Assembly (NCBI GenBank): GCA_023374025.1
Contig: SIJG01000007.1
Location: forward strand, 229,852-293,851
Direction of reading: 5' to 3'
Source: Heterodera schachtii
Taxonomy: Eukaryota; Nematoda; Chromadorea; Rhabditida; Heteroderidae
DNA: 64,000 nucleotides
Each line of letters starts with the position of its first letter. Position 1 is the first letter of the stretch. Shown here piece after piece: positions 50,631-63,300 of the stretch. Both the position numbers and the translations under genes were made by a program. The notes beneath the pieces are model-generated. The model was not told the DNA's origin. It was given only the letters and a program-made list of their open reading frames with translations, and searched no databases.

Positions 50631-52704
50631 TCATTTTGAAAGTGATCGTTTCTGGTAGAAATAGAGCACGTCACTGATTTCCTTCCGCGCCTCCAACGCA
50701 TCGATCGGAGAAAGGGCACTGATTTTGCGCAGAGTCATTGCCACGAATCGACCTGTTGGACAATTTGGACGAAAATGTGGGAGAAAAAAAGACGAGAAAA
50801 ACGGAAAAGTCGGGAAAAAAGAAACGATTCAAAAGAGATGCCGCATAAAAGTTTCTGACCGTTTAAATTATTCGTTTGGTTTTTTAAAGGGTGTCATTTT
50901 GTTTTCTGTTCGGAGTGCCCTCTCCCGAGAGTTTGTGACTGTTGGACACGAACGAACGGACAAAAGGATTAGGGGATAATTCGGCAAAGCACTGCAAAAT
51001 TAAACTTGGGTGGTGGTACTTTGGCCTTGGGGGTTTTTGCCCCGGGATTCAACTTCATTTGTCCCCCCCCCCCCCCGGGGGTTTTTCCCCCGGTGCGTTC
51101 TGTCCGTTGGGTTTTGGTGGCAATTGCTGCGACTGACTGACCAAAACAGGCGAATTCCTCGGCGTCCTCCTCCTCCGTTTCGGCCCTCCTCTGCTGCTGC
51201 TGCGGCACAATTGGCGCCGAATTGTCACGCGCGGCGGAAGTCGACGAAAGTTGGGACGGAGCGGGGAAAAGTGCGGAAGGATTCAACGGAATTTGGGAAC
51301 AAATTTCGGCGACAGCGCCCCTCAGAAGCGAAGGCGACGAAAACGGAGGCGAAGCAGCGGCAGGAGAAGAAGCAAATGAAGAGGAGGAAGCTGTGCTGCC
51401 GTTGGGCATTTCCACTGAAAACGAAAAACAAAAATTTTAAAAATTGCCAAAAATAATTCCATTTTCTGAGTTCAAATAATTTGAGTGCCGTCTTTTTCAG
51501 TCCCTGCTCCCTTAGCCCCCTGTCCCTCCTTCCCACCATTTTCCCTTCCGCCGTTCGTCGCCCCTCCACCGGCGGTGCCGTCTTCGCGCTCGTCCGTCTG
51601 TCCCCTCGCCGGTGTCGGTTCTTCCACTTCCGCTCCCCCTCCGCCGCTTCGTTCGTCCATTATGCCGTGCCGTTCTTCGCCCTGCCGTTCGTCCTCTTCC
51701 TCCTCTTCGTGCTTCACCATCTCTTCCGCCACCGCGTTGTCCTTTCCGTCTTGGCCATCCTCTGCCTTGTCGCCCCATGAAAGTTTTGGCACCTAAAATG
51801 CAAAATTATAGCAAAAAACCAATTAAAAATGAATCATTAAATTACAATTGGCCGATTTTGATGTCCAAGGCCGCTGGCACGTGCGTCAACATGGCGTTTG
51901 TTGGCACGACGCACCTTTTTGAACTGTACAATCATTAAGGTGCCGCTGCCGACATGGCACCCCTTCGGCAACCGTCGGCGCAGCACAAAGCGACCGTTAT
52001 GCATCGGTGGCGGCAGCACCCAGCGCTCGCTGCCGTCGCTCCTCTCCTTGTTGTTGCCGGAGGCGATGCCGTTGTTGTGACAACACCAGCCCAGCTGGAC
52101 CAACAATGGTCGCTCGTCCGCGTCCATGTGCCGCTCGCGAATGCCACCCATGCCATTGTTGTCATCGTCGTGAACTTCCCACAGCGAGTGGGAGGCGATC
52201 GCCGGCGTTGTCGCCGCCATGTGCATGGCGTTCGGCTCTGCATGGAATTTGGCGACCAATGCATCAACCACTTGTGCGACGGTGTCCATGCTGGACACTC
52301 GCATGCATTTGGTTGCCAATGCACCGGTTGTTGTCAGAGAATGGGACGACTGTTGTTGGCGCCGTTGTCGCTGTTGTTCATGCAGATGGAAGCGAATCAC
52401 CCCGCGGAACTCCATGTTCTGCATGTGCGAGAGCAATAAACAATTCATTTATTAGTTAAATCAATGAGCTTTCAGTCCATTCTTTTAGCCTCTCCCATAA
52501 TTCGAAATAAAAAAAAAGCGACAAGTTCAAAATGCATTTTTTTGCTTTCATTTCCCACCCACCCCCCCTACGGGGTATATGTGGCACATTGCACCAGCAA
52601 CACACCTCGTCGGGCAAACTGATCGCGAACATGTCCATCGCTGTGGCGTTCCAGCGTTCAATTGTCTCGCACAGTTTTTCCCTTTGATTTAACGCCGCCG
52701 CCAT
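50631..52704 (-). CDS. Afadin-type RA-domain protein with C-terminal BESS-like motif
   Basis: Five minus-strand exons in agreeing phase: 52606-52704, 51915-52418, 51537-51792, 51142-51414, 50631-50752; 417 aa. The start (REKLCETIERWNATAMDMFA, then FRGVIRFHLHEQ) and the RA domain (ATKCMRVSSMDTVAQVVDAL, SLWEVH, DADERPLLVQLGW, GRFVLRRRLP) follow the afadin/AF-6/Canoe N-terminus, which binds Ras and Rap. Instead of FHA, DIL and PDZ domains, an acidic/Gly-rich stretch and a Ser/Pro/Gln-rich stretch follow, then GRFVAMTLRKISALSPIDAL and EISDVLYFYQK, which looks like a BESS motif of MADF-type transcription factors. The exon 3 donor (AATG|GTGGGA) is my choice among two in-phase options, so two separate genes cannot be excluded. 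It converges with dip-2: the stops are about 600 bp apart. Confidence 0.7.
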
Positions 52705-52792
52705 TTTGGACAAAACAAACAAAACAATTAATTTAATGGGTTTTGCAGGCAAGAAAAGGTGTCAAAAATTTGGAGGGCAAGAAGTGAATAAA

Positions 52793-52866
52793 ATTAAGGC
52801 GATGATGATGAAGGAAGTCAAAAATTAAGGCGATGATGATGAAGGAAGTCAAAAATTAAGGCGATG
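52793..52866. repeat. 31-bp tandem repeat, 2.4 units
   Basis: The unit ATTAAGGCGATGATGATGAA plus GGAAGTCAAAA is repeated about 2.4 times just upstream of the RA/BESS gene start. Confidence 0.85.
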
Positions 52867-53167
52867 CTGCGCTGCTTGGTGTTGTTGATGGGGCGGAATG
52901 ATGCGCGTGAAATGCCCAAAAAATTTGCGCAATTTGTATCTTCTGTACAAGGAAAAATCTTTTTAAAATTCAAATTTTCTTTGTGTCTGTCTATTCCCAG
53001 TAGAAAAATGAATAATTTGCCATAAAAATAGAATTGAAAATAGTTTTAGATTATTTTTTTTTTAATTTATTCAAAAGTAAATGAAAAATTAATGAAATTA
53101 AAAAAATTGGTTAATTAATTAACAATTATTTTTGGTTTGGCCAACATATCCCAGCATAGGCTTTCGG

Positions 53168-53444
53168 GGTCGCTGATCACGAATCCGGCATCCATTTCGA
53201 TGAATTTCAAATCCCGGACCCGAATTCAAACAAAAAGTGGAAATTCAAAATTTTGAAAATTCTCACTTTTGTTCATAAATCGACCAAAATAAAGCTAATT
53301 TAGTCAAAACTCATTGCAATATCAAAAAATCGTCATTGTAGACAGTGTAGACAGGTATAAACATTAATGTTAATTTTTGTTCGAATTCGGTTCCGGGATT
53401 CGAAATTGGTCGAAATGGATGCCGAATTCGTGATCAGCAACCCA
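53168..53444. repeat. Foldback MITE, complete copy
   Basis: A left arm of about 65 bp (GCTGATCACGAATCCGGCAT to CCCGGACCCGAATTCAAAC) is inverted with about 90% identity at 53378-53444 (TTGTTCGAATTCGG to GATGCCGAATTCGTGATCAGC). The spacer is A/T rich. Family members are at 33808-34076 and 345-415. Confidence 0.75.
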
Positions 53445-53518
53445 CCAAACCCCATAAATTTGTTTTCACTATTTAAAAAAAAAAAAAAAATTCTTCCAAA
53501 AATTTATGTGGGTTAAAC

Positions 53519-54604
53519 TGCATAAGAGCCATAAATTGTTTTCTCGGATTGACTCGAGAGTTTTTAAACAATGAAAAAATTTCTGCGCCGGAAGAAAAAA
53601 AAAGATCCCTGTCCATCATTAATTGTTCAATAAAACATTTTGTGCCAAAAAATAAAAATAAATAAACGCGAAAAAAAACGGAGATTTAAAATGCAAATGA
53701 ATGGGATGGGATGAGATGAGAGATGACATGGTTGTTTAATGTTCGCTAAAAGGAATAAAGAAAGGGAGGGGGGGGGGGGGGGGAGGGGCAAACAAAATCA
53801 GAAAAATCAGATAAACAGCCGACCGACGAAACGGCGCACTCATCATCATTATGATGATGATGATGATGATGAACATTATTATGGATCGGAGAAGAGAAGC
53901 AGCACTCAATTAAGGTGGAGGGAGGGGGCGGTAGGGAAAGGCGGCGGATGAACGAAAATGAGTAAAACACGGAACACGGCGGATGGAGGGACGGACGAAT
54001 GATGGGCAAATGAATGCCACCCCAACCCCAACACCAATGGTGGGGGAGAGCAATAATTATGGCTGGCAAAGCCAGGGACGGACCTAGGGAGGAGGGTAGG
54101 GATGTGCGAGAGTTCTCGGTTCCCGACTCGGGAAATTTCTCGGGTTTTTCGCTTCCCGGTCTCGGGTTTTTAGTCTCGGAAACCGAGAAATTTTACACTG
54201 TTAAGGATGACCCTTTCGGGGTGTGGGTCGCCGGTAAATGGAGAAAAGAGGAAAAATTATTGAAATTTTTAATAAATTTTCTTAACAAAACTCTATAAAA
54301 ATGTCAAAAAAAAATTTTCCGGCGGCGCCTCGGCTGTTTATCTGATTTTTCTTATTTTGTTTGCCCCTTTTTTGTTCCTTTTAGCGAAGATTAAACAACC
54401 ATGTCATCTCATCTCATCCCATCTCCCATTCATTTGCATTTTGAATCTCCGTTTTTTTTTTCGCGTTTATTTATTTTTATTTTTTACACAAAATGTTTTA
54501 ATGAACAAATTAATGATGTATCATTTTTTCAGGGAGAGAAATTTTTTCATTTTTTTTAACAAGTCAATCCCCGAGAAAAAATTGATTTATCGCCTCTTTT
54601 AATA
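53519..54604. repeat. Long inverted repeat (about 240-bp arms)
   Basis: The sequence from about 53519 to 53762 reappears inverted at 54367-54604. Matching blocks include AACGCGAAAAAAAACGGAGA, ATGCAAATGAATGGGA, GATGACATGGTTGTTTAAT, TTCGCTAAAAGGAA and the outer TTTCTCGG..ATTGACT..AAAAAATTTCT. Arms are roughly 85-95% alike. The 600-bp spacer holds a G-run, an ATG-repeat, a hAT-like end and the inverted hairpin core. Transcribed, it would form a long double-stranded stem. Confidence 0.75.
54097..54366. mobile_element. Truncated hAT-like MITE
   Basis: TAGGGATGTGCGAGAG at 54097 has the YARNG form of a hAT end, followed by repeated TCTCGG/CTCGGG motifs. At 54285-54336 the core of the other hAT elements appears inverted (TTTTCTTAACAAAA, then AAAATTTTCCGGCGGCGCC). 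No opposite end was found. Confidence 0.5.
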
Positions 54605-54927
54605 ATCATTTTTACGGCTAGCAAAAAGTTGGCATGTGTTGGTCAAAGCAAAAATAATTGTTAATTAAATTGATATATTAGCGAAATTATTACGGAAATT
54701 AACCAATTTTTTTTTAAATTTCAATTAAAATTTTCCATTATCTTTTTTGAATGAATTAAAAAAAATCTAAAACTACTTTCAATTCTATTTTTATGGCAAA
54801 TCATCCATTTTTCTGCTGTGGGCTTAGACACAAAGAAAATTTGAATTTTCAAAAAGATTTTTCCTTGTGTAGCAGTACAATTGCGGGGACTGTGATCGTC
54901 AAAACATTTTTTATCAATTTGCTGCTG

Positions 54928-55085
<158 letters not shown>

Positions 55086-55859
55086 GCTTCATTCTCTCTT
55101 CCTTATCTTTCTCCTCCTTCCGCCGAATTTTTCCTTTTCCTCTCTTTCTCTTCCCTCTGTCTCTCCTCCTCCTTCCCCAATGCTATTTCCCTCCATCTTT
55201 TCCTTAGGTTTTACCCTCTAATCCCTAATTAACATCATATTTTTATGTACTTTTTTAAATTTATTATATAATAAAAGTTTTATTTTATCTCATTTTTCCC
55301 AACTCTTTCTTTCGCCTGCTGCTTTGTTTGTGCTTGTCTTTTTTTGGGTCACCGTTTTGCCCAACAATCAAAGGCAATTCGAGTGCATAAATAAATGACT
55401 CAAATCAAATATTATTACCTTTTGTCCCGCCCATTTTCTCTTTGGTAAAAAATTTTATTTGATTGATTTATTGGTGGAGGGTAAAGTAAAACGCCCGGTA
55501 AATGGTCATCATTTTGTAAAATATTCTCCTCTTTGGTGGTCCTCTTCTGTTGCGTTTCTTCCTTTTTCTTCCGATCCGTCGTCATTTTATGCCAAAATGT
55601 TTCTGTGCCTTCCGTTTTTGGCAATGATTTTTCGCCTCCCATTGGCCATTGGCACATTTTCCAACCTTTGGCAACAATTTAAGATGAATAAAATTCAAAA
55701 ATTGTTTGGAAAAATGTGATTTTCGTTAAACATTTTTTGTTTTTCGCTTTGTTTCTGATTATATAAAAATAAAGATTTCCAACACAATTAATTATTATTC
55801 TACTCTTTGTGTGACATCATTCGGAACTCGGCCAAATTGTGCTCTAATTGCTGTCAAAA

Positions 55860-57177
55860 ATGAACCGACGGTAATGAATTTTAAAAGTCACAAATTCGTC
55901 ATTATTTAACTAAACTGTTTTCCGATAATTTCAGTTGGATTTGCAACGACGTTTGGATGGACATATTCCCTTCCTTTGACCATGCCCAACTTGGCCTCAA
56001 ATTGGCATTGCTTTCGCCACGTTTCAATGCATTGGTGGACAAACATTTTGATGGCAAAAGCGAATTGACAATTTGGAAAGGAATCGAAATTAGCAATGAC
56101 AAAGGACCAGAACCGATACTGTTTGTACGGATCAATGACGGATTTGTGCCATTCCCATTGCCGGACCGTCCGCTGCCCAGCAAAATCCGTTTTAAGCACC
56201 TTGAGATTAAGTAATTAAAAAGCAGAGCTATCGCAATAAAAGCATTCATTCCATTTTCAGGTACATCGATCACTCCGTCATCGCTTTTCTTCGATCAAAT
56301 CGCCAAATTTTCGACAAAAGAGGCACCAATTTACATTTGTTGTGGATTTCTTCACCATACTCCACGGATGGCCAGCGGATTTGGGATGTTTTGGCCCGTG
56401 AAATTTGGCCCTTTTTTTCGACAAACATTCGCCATTTGGGCTTTACCTGTGGTGATGATTTGGACCATTTGCTTCGTCTCATTTCGCCGACAATTCTCAC
56501 TGATCTGAATCAGTTGATTTCAATCAACTCATATAAACTGTTGCCCACTGCGATTGGTGACGATTTTGATGGACCAAATTCAACAATTTCTGCTGGCCAA
56601 GCATTGACCAAATGGTTACACACTCCGAGAAAAGATGACCAACCCAAGCGATTGCTTTGCCAAGATTACTCCGAACAAGCGGACTTTGATTGGGTCAACA
56701 TTTTCAAGGAGGTGTGGCCATATTTTCGACAAATCACAGATTTTTGTTTTCCAAATTGTTTAGCTTTTTCTCCGTGCCACCATTTCTTCCGTCAGTTACC
56801 AAATTAATTTTTCTTTTCGTGTGCCACCAATGCAAATGGTGCCGTTTGAATTGGTGAACGAATTGACAAAGGAAAAGCTGACATTGGCCAAAGGAAAGAT
56901 AAAAAAGGCTAACAGTTGGATAATGAAGCGATACAAAATTATTGGAGAGACCGCGGCGGTCCATTGGGAAGAAAATTGGTACAAAAATCGTAACAATGTG
57001 GGCTTTTGGCTTGATATTCACCCTACTAATTGCATTGGGTGAGCAATTAAAAAAGGGGATTTGTTTTTATACATATCCAATTTTGAGATTTGCATTTAAT
57101 TTAGGCCATTGTCTCCGCCACCGGAAGAAGTGGAAGAAGGAGCCGGACAAAGCATCACAAAGCTGACAAATGAGTGA
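55860..57177 (+). CDS. Cyst-nematode F-box-like family protein
   Basis: Five exons in agreeing phase: 55860-55870, 55935-56210, 56261-56711, 56764-57038, 57105-57177; 361 aa. The start MNRRWICNDVWMDIFPSFDH, then LGLKLALLSPRFNALVDKHF, is an F-box-like helix set. The family's typical blocks follow: YIDHSVIAFLRSNRQIFD, REIWPFFSTNIRHLGF, LTKWLHTPRKDDQPKRLLC, MVPFELVNELTKEKLTL and a closing RYKIIGETAAVHWEENWY. I recall this layout from large, lineage-expanded families annotated as F-box proteins in Globodera and Heterodera. F-box proteins recruit substrates to SCF ubiquitin ligases; whether these bind SKP1 is not known to me. No signal peptide, so intracellular. The very short first exon (11 bases) and the 52-base third intron fit the family. 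Confidence 0.83.
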
Positions 57178-57590
57178 CGGACAAAACAACAAAAACAGTG
57201 ATCAGCCGTAGAAGAAATGAATTATTTAAGAAGAATGACAGACCGATCATAATTCATAGTCATCAAATGCATTTTATGATGAAAAACCTCTCAATTTGGG
57301 CAAATAAATCGGATGTATAAAAATGGCAAGAAATGTACGAATACGAAAACACAAAAATTTGAGATTTGCATTTAGGTTTTTGCCTATTTTTTTTCTGAAC
57401 TACCAAAGGCCTTAAACACATTTTGAAAAAGCTATTTTTGCCTCTTTTGGCGTTATGTCCAAAATTTAATAAAAAAATGCAATAGCGAAAAATACTACAT
57501 TCACTCCTAAGAAGCCCAAGTTTTTGCTCCGAATACTTAATTTTGGTAATAGTACGGATGGTACCCGTCCCCCCCTTTTTCGAAAACAAT

Positions 57591-57704
57591 GAAATTTTTC
57601 TTAGAGAAAAGATCTGATTAGAGGTTTTAAGGGCCGGAGAATCCGAGATTAGGATTCTCCGGCCCTTAAACCCCTAATATGATCTTTTCTCGAAGAAAAA
57701 TTTC
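57591..57704. repeat. Near-perfect hairpin with 54-bp arms
   Basis: The left arm 57591-57644 (GAAATTTTTCTTAGAGAAAA ... AAGGGCCGGAGAATCC) and the right arm 57652-57704 pair with few mismatches around a 7-base loop GAGATTA. It sits 46 bases upstream of the presumed trans-splice site of NUP88. Confidence 0.9.
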
Positions 57705-57740
57705 AAAAATTTTGTTTTACTTTAATTTTAAATACTTTTT

Positions 57741-57750
57741 TCTCTTCCAG
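57741..57750 (+). promoter_or_regulatory. Candidate spliced-leader acceptor for NUP88
   Basis: TCTCTTCCAG after a T-rich run and 19 bases before the proposed ATG at 57770. The place and form suit nematode SL trans-splicing. Confidence 0.45.
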
Positions 57751-57769
57751 TTTGAAATTAAAATTAATT

Positions 57770-60265
57770 ATGGATTTCTTGCGCCTTTTTCCATCTTCGT
57801 CATCTTCAACTTTGTCGGCAACAAATGAACAGTCACAAAATGCGCCATCACAACCGTTGCTCTTCAGCGCTTACAGAAATTTGGGGCTTCTGTGTTATTC
57901 AAATGGTGAACCGAACAAATTGCATTTGGTCATTGTCGCATCTGCTGGTTCACCACCGACAGCAAAAAAATTAGAAAAACCATCGAATTTGTCGCAACCC
58001 GTGAAAACTTATGTGCTCTTCAAACGAATAACAGTAAATATTTTGAGTTTTTGTTATACATTCAGTCGGTTATTTGACAAAATTCTTACAATGTTTGTCA
58101 GTATGTGTACCCCGGTCCCATCATATCCCGGGGTGGTCCCAGTATTCCGAGGGATTCGAATTTTTTTTTTTTTTTTTTTGCTTTTCGTCACCTTTTTTTT
58201 TACTTAAAGATGGGTTCGCCAATGCCTACAGGTGTCGCCTTTAAAAAATCAGAAATTCTTACCATTTTTTAAACAGATTTTCATTAAAATTGCTAATTTT
58301 GTGCATTTTTTGAAAAATTTAGCGAAATTTTTTTTTATCGCGAAATTTTTTCATTTTCATTGTTTTTAGACTGTTGTCTTGTCACCAAAATTGCCCGAAA
58401 ATGCGCAGTTCACCAATTTGTTGGTCAATGCCAGCGGTAGTCGTGCCACTTTGGTTGGCACCCGAATGATTTTTGTGGTCGAATTGGACACCGACTTTTG
58501 GCATCGTCCCCCATTTGATGGGCCGGACTGTGTGGACCATTTGAGACCCGAATATTATGCAAAGTTTGTTTTTATTTTGTTGCTCTTTCTCATTTTCAAC
58601 TCATTTAGATGCGATTTGCTTCACGTAGGCCTTTTTGTCCGCAAATTTCCACCCGCCGTTCGTTGTGTCCGTTGGTTTGAGCCTGTCTCGGATTTTTTGG
58701 AAATTTTTGGCTCCACCAAAATGCCACCGTTGTCCCGTCTCAGCTCACTGCTTGCTGTCCTTTTTTCGGACAATGTCATCCGGTTTGTGTGTAGAGAAAG
58801 GGAGAGATAGACTGTTACGGGATGGTATCTTTCTGGTTTTTTTACTCGATTTTTTTTTTTTGAAATTTACAGTTTACGGAATTAATCCATCGGGATCCCA
58901 TCCGCAAAATTTCTTTTATTCCAATCCATCAGCGGAATGAGTATTATAAATGTTTTATTTTTTAAAATTTTTAAGCATTGGCTCGAAAAATCAGGAATTT
59001 ATAGCGGTCTTACGCCAAAAAATGACAAATTTTCGCCATTTGGGGTCTAATTTACAAAAAAAAAAAAAAAAATTTCGAGGGGGGTGGGGCACTTGACTCC
59101 TTCGCTTTCCCTTTGATATCGGCCTGGTTTTATTACATTTTTGGCATTTTTAAACCCTTTATTACTTTATTAAACGATCCTCCGTCTTAAAGGCTTTACG
59201 ACGTGTCATCGGCGGTCGACAGTCCGTTGATTCAATTTGATTTCAATGCGTTGTTGCCAGACCGAACGCCTGACGACAGTGAGGCGAGTGGAGACGAATT
59301 TGGACGAGGACGTGCCCATTCCACGCTTGGTTTTATCACTCAACTGGGTACATTTTGATCAAATAATTAACATATTTCCAGAATTCACTCAATTAGAGCC
59401 CCCTTGAAATTTTTAAAAATTTTCAAAAAGAATTTCGTGAATTTTTTTTTTTTGCGACTTTTAGTAAATTTTTACCACCATTTTTTTTGAAGTTAATTAA
59501 CTCATTTTCCAGTTTCTTTTGACTTTGGACCTCCTCAATCGGTGGATGGTAATCGGACAGTGCTCGGCTCTCTTCTCGCATTGGATTCGAATGGCCAACT
59601 TTATGCCACACTTTTCCCCTTTGATGGGATTGGGTTGGAAATTTTTTTAAAAAATTTTCTAAAAATTTTTAAATTTGAGGCCCTGTGCACTTCCAAAGGG
59701 CCCATTGTCTTTGTTTGGATTTCCGGCTTCGTCTCAGCATCGTCTTCTCTGTTCTGCGCTCGATTTGCTGCACATTCGTCATCCGTTCGGTGTTCAACAC
59801 TTTTCGTTGTGGGCTATGGCATCGGAGGACGGACTGTTGACCCATTTCATACTTCCCATGGTTAGAATTTGGCATTTTTTCGGTTTCGGCACCCATTTTT
59901 AGCGATTTTCAAGATAAAAAACTCAAATTGTAAGATTTTCAATTTGAAAATTTAAAAAAAAATTTTGGGGTTTGCGAATTTTCAAATATTTTTTTAGAAT
60001 TTGATGGGGAATTCACCAAGATTTTTTATTCCCTCTTTAAAATTGATTTCAGCTATCATCTATCGACACTTTGACATTGGATGGACGAAGTGCTGCCAAT
60101 GCCAATGTCTTATCGCCTTCATTTGAACTTTTTGCGATTGATTGTGTGGACATTGGCAAAACGCTTTGTCGTCATACGCCCCGTGACTCAAAAACAACGT
60201 CGTCGATGCTGAAGGCCATCAACCGACTGCAAAAAATGGGTACATAAATTTTAATTTATTTTTTA

Positions 60266-60304
<39 letters not shown>

Positions 60305-63300
60305 TTGAAGAATTTTGCGACCATTGCGCATATTTGGTGGTTGGTCAACGGGATGTGTTCCGAGTGGAGTTGACTGCTTTGGCCGACCATTTGTGGCATC
60401 AGTGCACAACAAAATCAAATGCCAACCCAACAAAAGCAATGGGAGAAGTGAGCAGCAGCAGCAATGTGCACCAATTGTTGATGTTTGCGGACAGTGGCGA
60501 AGTGTGTTTTTGCATGTTATTTTATAGTGTATAAATGTTTTACAAATAATTAGTGATCGGAAAATGGGAGGTTTTCCGGGAAAGGAAAATTTTTTACCGG
60601 TTTTTCTCAAATTTGACCGGCTATTGGAGACGGAAATTCCCCGGGGTCTTCCAATGGTAATTTTTTCGCATTAAAAACGTTTACTCGACGTTGTCAAAAG
60701 ACACCACCACCAGAGAAAAATTAAGAAATTTACGCGAATGTTTTGCAAAAATGTTTCCTTTCTTTAGAGCCCTTCAATCGGGTCGGTTGTGTGCGTTCAG
60801 GCGCCGATTGGCACGGATGTTGACGAAGACGACGACGGCGGCACGGATGTGAATCGGCAACAAAAACAAAGACGAGATTTATTGATTGCTGCAGAATGCT
60901 CATTTGGCACCAAAATGGGAAGGAAAAGCGCTTTCTTGGCCACCCTGGCCAGGTAAGAGCAGAATTGAAACAATATACTATAATAGAGTGGAAAGAGGAT
61001 AATTACAAATTCTAAAAATATAATTACGAATTTTGGGTTTCGATAGGCGCAATCGGAGAAACTTTTCAACAAAATTTGTTCAATGTCGTAGGATGGACAC
61101 AGGCTGACAACACTTTTTTTTAATGAAAAACGGGTACATTAAAAAAAAGTCAACTATTTTGTTAATAATTTATTGGAAAATCCATGAATTCTTCCATTTC
61201 GGCGCCGCTTTAACGACATTTGACGGATCCTTTAATTTAAAATCAAAACTAAACCCAAAAAAAAGAAAAAAAAATTTTTTTCTAAATTTGTCCCGTCTAT
61301 TGATCCATGATTTCCTTAATTTAAAAACATACCTAAAACCAAAAATTAAAAAAAAATTTTGCCTTTTTTAAGTTGCTTGCCATCATCACCATCATCTTTT
61401 TCTACAAGCCAACAACAACAGGCGATGATGCAAAAGGGCCCAAAAGTGGTGGCCAATTTCAACAAAAAGCCTTTGTTGGCTGACGATGTTCGTGCATTTT
61501 TGGCCCAACACCAAGCCGGTTCCGCTGCACAACATCAGTTGCCTCAAACATTGCCTGCTGTTGTGCATTTTGCTGACACCGGCACTGCTGCGGGCCAAGC
61601 CGTCAACAACAACAGCGGCGGAATGGGCGATGATGAGGAGCTGGAACAGGTTGGGTGAAGAACATAATGAGGAAGGATGACACGGGACATTATAAACTGG
61701 GAGCAGCTCGTTCCCCCCCCCCCCCCCCCCAGCATCGTTTCCCCCCGAGAAATTTTTTTTTTTAAATTTGCTAACTTAGAAATTTTTTGAGAATTTTTTA
61801 TGGTGAATAACTAAGATTTTTCAAAAACTTTTGCAAAAAATTGCTGAAAATTTTTAGAATTTTCTTATGAAAAAAATTTCTAAGATTTTTTTCTTGAAAA
61901 ATTTCTGTTAGCAAATTTTTTTTAAATTTCTCGGGGGGAAACGATGCTGAGGGGAAACGGCGGGGGGGGGGGGAGGGGGGGGAGGGGAAATGAAGTGCAC
62001 CCTTATAAACCATCCGAAAATAAAAAAAAAATAGAAAAAAAAATTTTAAGAGAGAGAATATTTCCAGAAAAATTTTTATGTTAAAAATTTTTTTTTTAAT
62101 TTCGGGGGAGGGGGAAGGGTGAATCTGCTTCTTAAAAAAGTATCGGAGTGGAAATTTTTATAAAATATAAAAAAATAACCTAAAATTAAATTAAATCTGA
62201 ACATTCTATAATACGTAAGTAATAGTAATTTGAAAATTGTTTGCAGCTTCAACAGCGTGCTGCTCAGTTGTCATTTGTCCAACAGTCAATTGACCAAGTG
62301 CTGCTTCAAGGCCAATTGCCCGCCCGTTCTGTTGCCATTGATTACGCTTTGAAACGGTATGAAAATTGATGAATTTCTTTCTTGCGAATGTTGGCCCAAC
62401 TTTCATTAGAAATTCATTGGCCAGAAAAACTATTATTTGAAAACACTAAAAAATTAATTTAAAAAATTATGAAAAAAGAAATTGTTTAAAAAAAAATCAA
62501 CTTTTTCATATTTGAATTACCAAATTTCAGCGCCAGCGAACTGCTGCTCTCTTTGCAGGCGGTTGAACTGTTTCGGCAAAGTGCCACCCAACGCTTGACC
62601 GCCATTTTTCGTCAATTGAACGAGCTGAAAGCCAAAATCAGACAACGACAACAAAATGTTCGGGTGGCTGAACAGCGAATTGTCCGGGTCGGGGTCTAAT
62701 TCAATTAGCACATTAGCGCATCTATTAAATTTTAATTGCTTTTTAATTGATATTATAAATCTGCGCGTTTGTTTTTTAAAGATCGCTCAATCCATGCACT
62801 CTTTGGTGTTCCCAACAACAAACGCTGAACAGGCGGCGGTTGCCAAAATGGGCGAAGTGCAGCACAAATTGAGCAAATGTGCTGAAGAAACAGCGAAGGT
62901 GAATTGCACAGAATGCTCAATCTGTCTTTTTCATTTTGACAATTTTGGGTCTCTTTTTCCTGTCCGTCTTAAAATTATTCATAATTCCGTCAGGGAATTT
63001 TTTGGAAGATAATTATTTTTTTTTCTCAACCAAATTAAACATGATTGGCACAGTTCGAAAGCGCTTGACAAAACTCTATTGACTTTCAAAATTGAGAGGG
63101 AAAAAAAAGTCAGTCAGTGCCTAACTGCTTTTTGGCCTTCCTTAATTTTTATGAATTTTTTGGAAATTTTCCGCAACGATTTGTCTGACTTTGCCCATTT
63201 GAAATTTAAAGTTTTCACAATTTCTAAAAATAAATTTCCTTTCTTTCCTATTTTTTTACAGATTGTCCACCGTGTTCGTGTCCATCGCCAGTCGCTGTGT

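Noticed and set aside
51837..52459. Plus-strand frames of 150-161 codons
   Set aside because: Antisense shadows of the RA-domain exon; the minus frame matches afadin.
55415..55657. Charged 80-codon minus-strand frame (TDRKKKEETQQKRTTKEEN)
   Set aside because: Looks protein-like in composition, but no splice partners, no recognisable motif and no conserved start context.
60953..61105. Candidate NUP88 exon at a TTTCGATAG acceptor ending in an in-frame TGA
   Set aside because: Using it would truncate the protein before the coiled coil; skipping to 61373 keeps phase and the conserved C-terminus.
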